Assembly: GCF_029227915.1 (NCBI RefSeq) | Contig: NC_079888.1 | Coordinates: forward strand, 744,001 to 808,000 | Source of the DNA: Hydractinia symbiolongicarpus | Taxonomy: Eukaryota; Cnidaria; Hydrozoa; Anthoathecata; Hydractiniidae | Direction: 5' to 3' | Length of the DNA stretch: 64,000 nucleotides | Shown: positions 61,277 to 64,000 of the stretch, in pieces | Layout: every line of letters begins with the position of its first letter | Position numbering within the stretch: position 1 is the first letter of the stretch | Notes under the pieces: model-generated | Seen by the model: the letters and a program-made list of their open reading frames with translations, nothing else | Database searches by the model: none | Told to the model about the DNA's origin: nothing | Translations under genes and position numbers: made by a program

Positions 61277-63887
61277 ATTAGTAAGATCGGAACAAATCGC
61301 TAAATACATGTTGGTACGAATACGTGAAGCAACCGTTGTAACTAAAACGGATTGACACCGTTAAAAAGACAATGAAATGTAGTTTTTGAAACTGTCTCTA
61401 TTTGTTCAGAGTGAACTAACAGATAGGATTGGTCCCACAGTAAAAATTGACTTATTTATCGAAATCTTTAAATGAAGCGCTACCACAGGGTCCAGTGTAA
61501 TCGCTGAGTTCCGGCAATCCTGTCAAATTAAGAAGAATGTCATTCCTTGGAGTCCAATTGGCTCATTTATCACATTTATAAGATCACAGTCCAAAATCAG
61601 TCCAATTAAGTCCCACAGGAAATCGTTTCACTTTTAAAAGCTATACAACTTAGTAATATCGGACAAAATCACTAAATACATGTTGGTACAAATTGTTGAC
61701 GCAACCGTTGTAACTCAAACGGATTGCCACCGTTAAAAAGACAATGAAATGTAGTTCTTGAAACTGTCTCTATTTCTTCAGCGTGAACTAACGGCTAGGA
61801 TTGGTCCCACAGTAAAAAATGACTTATTAATCTTTATTTTTAAATGAAGCACTACCACACGGCCAGTGTAACCGCTGAGTTTCATTAATCCTGTCAAATT
61901 AAGAAGAATGTCATTCCTTGGAGTCCAATTGGCTCATTTATCACATTTATCAGGTCACAGTCCAGAATCAGTTGAACTAAGTCCCACAGTTAATCGGTTC
62001 GCCGTTAAAAGCGATACAACTTAGTAATATCGGAACAAAATCACTAAATACATGTTGGTACGAATATGTGACGCAACCGTTGTAACTGAAACGGATTGAC
62101 ACCGTTAAAAAGACAATGAAATGTAGTTTTTGAAACTGTCTCTATTTCTTCAGCGTGAACTAACGGATAGGATTGGTCTCACAGTAAAAAATGACTTATT
62201 TATCGAAATTTTTAAATGAAGCGCTACCACAGGATCCAGTGTAATCGCTGAGTTCCGGCAATTATGTCGAGTTAAAAAGTATGTTATTTCTTGGAGTTCA
62301 ATTGGCTCATTTATCACATTTATCAGGTCACAGTCCAGAATCATTTCAACTAAGTCCCACAGTCAATCGGTTCACCGTTAAAAGCGATACAACTTAGTAA
62401 TATCGGAACAAAATCACTAAATACATGTTGGTACGAATATGTGACGCAACCGATGTAACTCAAACGGATTGACACCGTTAAAAAGACAATGAAATGTAGT
62501 TTTTGAAACTGTCTCTATTTCTTCAGCGTGAACTAACGGATACGATTGGTCCCACAGTAAAAAAATAACTTATTAATCTTAATTTTTAAATGAAGCACTA
62601 CCACACCGCCCAGTGTAATCGCTGAGTTTCATTAATCCTGTCAAATTAAAAAGAATGTTATTCATTGGAGTCCAATTGCCTCATTTATCACATTTATCAG
62701 GTCACAGTCCAGAATCAGTTGAACTAAGTCCCACAGTTAATCGGTTCACCGTTAAAAGCGATACAACTTAGTAATATCGGAACAAAGTCACTAAATACAT
62801 GTTGGTAAGAATATGTGACGCAACCGTTGTAACTCAAACGGATTGACACCGTTAAAAAGACAATGAAATGTAGTTTTTGAAACTGTCTCTATTTCTTCAG
62901 TGTGAACTAACGGATAGGATTGGTCCCACAGTAAAAAATGACTTATTTATCGAAATTTTTAAATGAAGCGCTACCACAGGGTCCAGTGTAATTGCTGAGT
63001 TCCAGCAATTATGTCGAGTTAAAAAGATTGTCATTCCTAGGAGACCAAGTGACTCATTTCTCACATTTAGCAGGTCACAGTCCAGAATCAGTTCAATTAA
63101 GTCCCACAGTCAATCGTTTCAGTCTTAAAAGCGATACAACTTAGTAATACCGGAAGAAATCGCTAAATACATGTTGTTATGAATCTTTGACGCAACCGTT
63201 GTAACTCAAACGGATTGACACCGTTAGAAAGTCAATGAAATCTAGTTTTTGAAACTGTCTCTATTTCTCCAGCGCGAACTAACGGCTAGGATTGGTCCCA
63301 CAGTAAAAAAAAATGACATATTTATCTTAATTTTTAAATAAAGCGCTCCCACAGCGCCCAGTGTAATCGCTGAGTTCCGGCAATCATGTCGAGTTAAAAA
63401 GAATGTTATTTCTTGGAGTCCATTTGGCTCATTTATCACATTTATCAGGTCACAGTCCAGAATCAGTTCAACTAAGTCCCACAGTCAATCGGTTCACCGT
63501 TAAAAGTGATACAACTTAGTAATATCGGAACAAAATCACTAAATACATGTTGGTACGAATATGTGAAGCAATCGTTGTAACTAAAACGGATTGACACCGT
63601 TAGAAAGTCAATGAAAGGTACTTTTTGAAACTGTCTCTATTTCTTCAGCGTGAACTAACGGATAGGATTGGTCCCACAGTAAAAAATTACTAGTTTATCG
63701 AAATTTTTAAATAAAGCGCTACCACAGGGTCCAGTGTAATCGCTGAGTTCCGGCAATCATGTCAAGTTAAAAAGAATGTTATTTCTTGGAGTTCAATTGG
63801 CTCATTTATCACATTTATAAGGTCACAGTCCAGAAACAGTTCAATTCATTCCCACAGTCAATCGTTTCACTTTTAAAAGCGATACAA
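61277..63887 (+). repeat. Fourth HOR copy 3: seven monomers (2,611 bp)
   Basis: Monomer starts are 61277, 61649, 62020, 62393, 62767, 63140 and 63515. All seven types of copy 1 are present at a constant offset of 4,848 bp, including the monomer lost from copy 2 (62393, 'accgatgtaac'). By eye only a handful of bases differ from copy 1, such as 'aaaaattgac' near 61443 and 'gaagcaatcg' near 63567. This is the freshest amplification in the window. Confidence 0.92.
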
Positions 63888-64000
63888 ATTAGTAAGATCG
63901 GAACAAATCGCTAAATACATGTTGGTACGAATACGTGAAGCAACCGTTGTAACTAAAACGGATTGACACCGTTAAAAAGACAATGAAATGTAGTTTTTGA
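63888..64000 (+). repeat. Partial monomer at the right edge; start of a fourth HOR copy
   Basis: The last 113 bp match the start of the first monomer of copies 2 and 3 (59040 and 61277), including the mutated phase box 'gatacaaattag' and 'gtaactaaaacgg'. The fourth HOR therefore continues beyond the window. Confidence 0.9.

Larger units (their letters stand above)
1..64000 (+). repeat. Satellite DNA array, ~372 bp monomer, about 172 head-to-tail copies
   Basis: The whole window is one tandem satellite array. The box 'gatacaacttagta' or a close variant recurs at a nearly constant interval, giving phase starts at 1, 374, 747, 1118, 1489, 1860 and so on to 63888. Most intervals are 371, 372 or 373 bp. 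The clear exceptions are 354 bp (33131), 363 (42510 minus 42147), 367, 368, 370, 374-375, 378, 402, 473 and 496 bp. Every copy is in the same orientation. I see no unique DNA, transposon, telomere-type repeat or run of N. Arrays like this are typical of eukaryotic centromeric or pericentromeric heterochromatin; that location is an inference. The family is not one I recognise. Confidence 0.98.

Noticed and set aside
42171-63439. Recurring minus-strand ORFs of 62-87 codons (for example 42171, 44988, 48336, 51685, 57302, 58394, 62150)
   Set aside because: They are the reverse complement of the same monomer segment, broken by stops in most copies and shifted out of frame by the 373 bp copies. They are repeat shadows rather than genes.
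1-64000. CRISPR array, because of the regular repeats
   Set aside because: Repeats and 'spacers' are not distinguishable. The full 372 bp unit is conserved, and there are no cas genes or short 24-40 bp repeats with unique spacers.
1-64000. Repetitive protein gene (large tandem-repeat protein)
   Set aside because: All six frames have stop codons within each monomer, and lengths of 371 and 373 bp break any frame between copies.
1-64000. A hidden novel multi-gene system, mobile element or defence island
   Set aside because: I followed the phase box through the whole window and found no interval long enough to hold a gene that is not satellite; the longest phase interval is 496 bp and is explained by the fusion at 42510.

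Overview
This window holds one thing: a continuous head-to-tail tandem array of a single satellite DNA family. The monomer is about 372 bp. I phased every copy on its 'gatacaacttagta' box and count 172 starts, with the last copy cut by the window end at 63888-64000. All copies lie in the same orientation. There is no unique sequence, gene, RNA gene, transposon or gap anywhere. Uninterrupted satellite DNA on this scale points to a eukaryotic genome, most likely centromeric or other constitutive heterochromatin. The one monomer I counted by hand (5208-5579) is about 37% G+C and has 13 CpG where about 12 are expected. The lack of CpG loss fits a germline with little cytosine methylation, such as many invertebrates, better than a vertebrate or a plant. 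I do not recognise the family and cannot name the species.

Layout, with boundaries given in monomer phase: 1-746 two diverged monomers; 747-2975 three copies of a dimer; 2976-4463 transitional monomers; 4464-6695 alternating monomers that foreshadow the next block; 6696-25303 a large higher-order repeat (HOR) block in which one ordered set of monomer types, named F to N plus C here, recurs as 9-, 7-, 6- and 7-monomer copies and then as shuffled sub-cassettes; 25304-29404 a diverged zone; 29405-31639 a trimer followed by a recombinant dimer; 31640-35720 a diverged zone with one short monomer; 35721-40189 a second HOR in 5- and 7-monomer versions; 40190-43373 a disturbed zone with duplicated internal rearrangements; 43374-44858 two dimers; 44859-53417 a third HOR in 9-, 9- and 5-monomer versions; 53418-56427 a diverged zone with a 402 bp monomer; 56428-64000 a fourth, very recent HOR of 7, 6 and 7 monomers that runs out of the window.

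No genes act together here. What the sequence records is an evolutionary process. Local amplification produced separate HOR blocks. Out-of-register recombination inside them added and removed whole monomers and left hybrid monomers with mappable junctions. Monomer length stayed at 371-373 bp in nearly all copies while the sequence diverged. Each monomer carries a cluster of alternating CCGTT/AACGG boxes, a CCAATTGG palindrome and repeated CACAGT boxes. These are candidate protein-binding sites, but nothing in the sequence proves a function. The short ORFs in the array are by-products of the repeat and were not annotated as genes.
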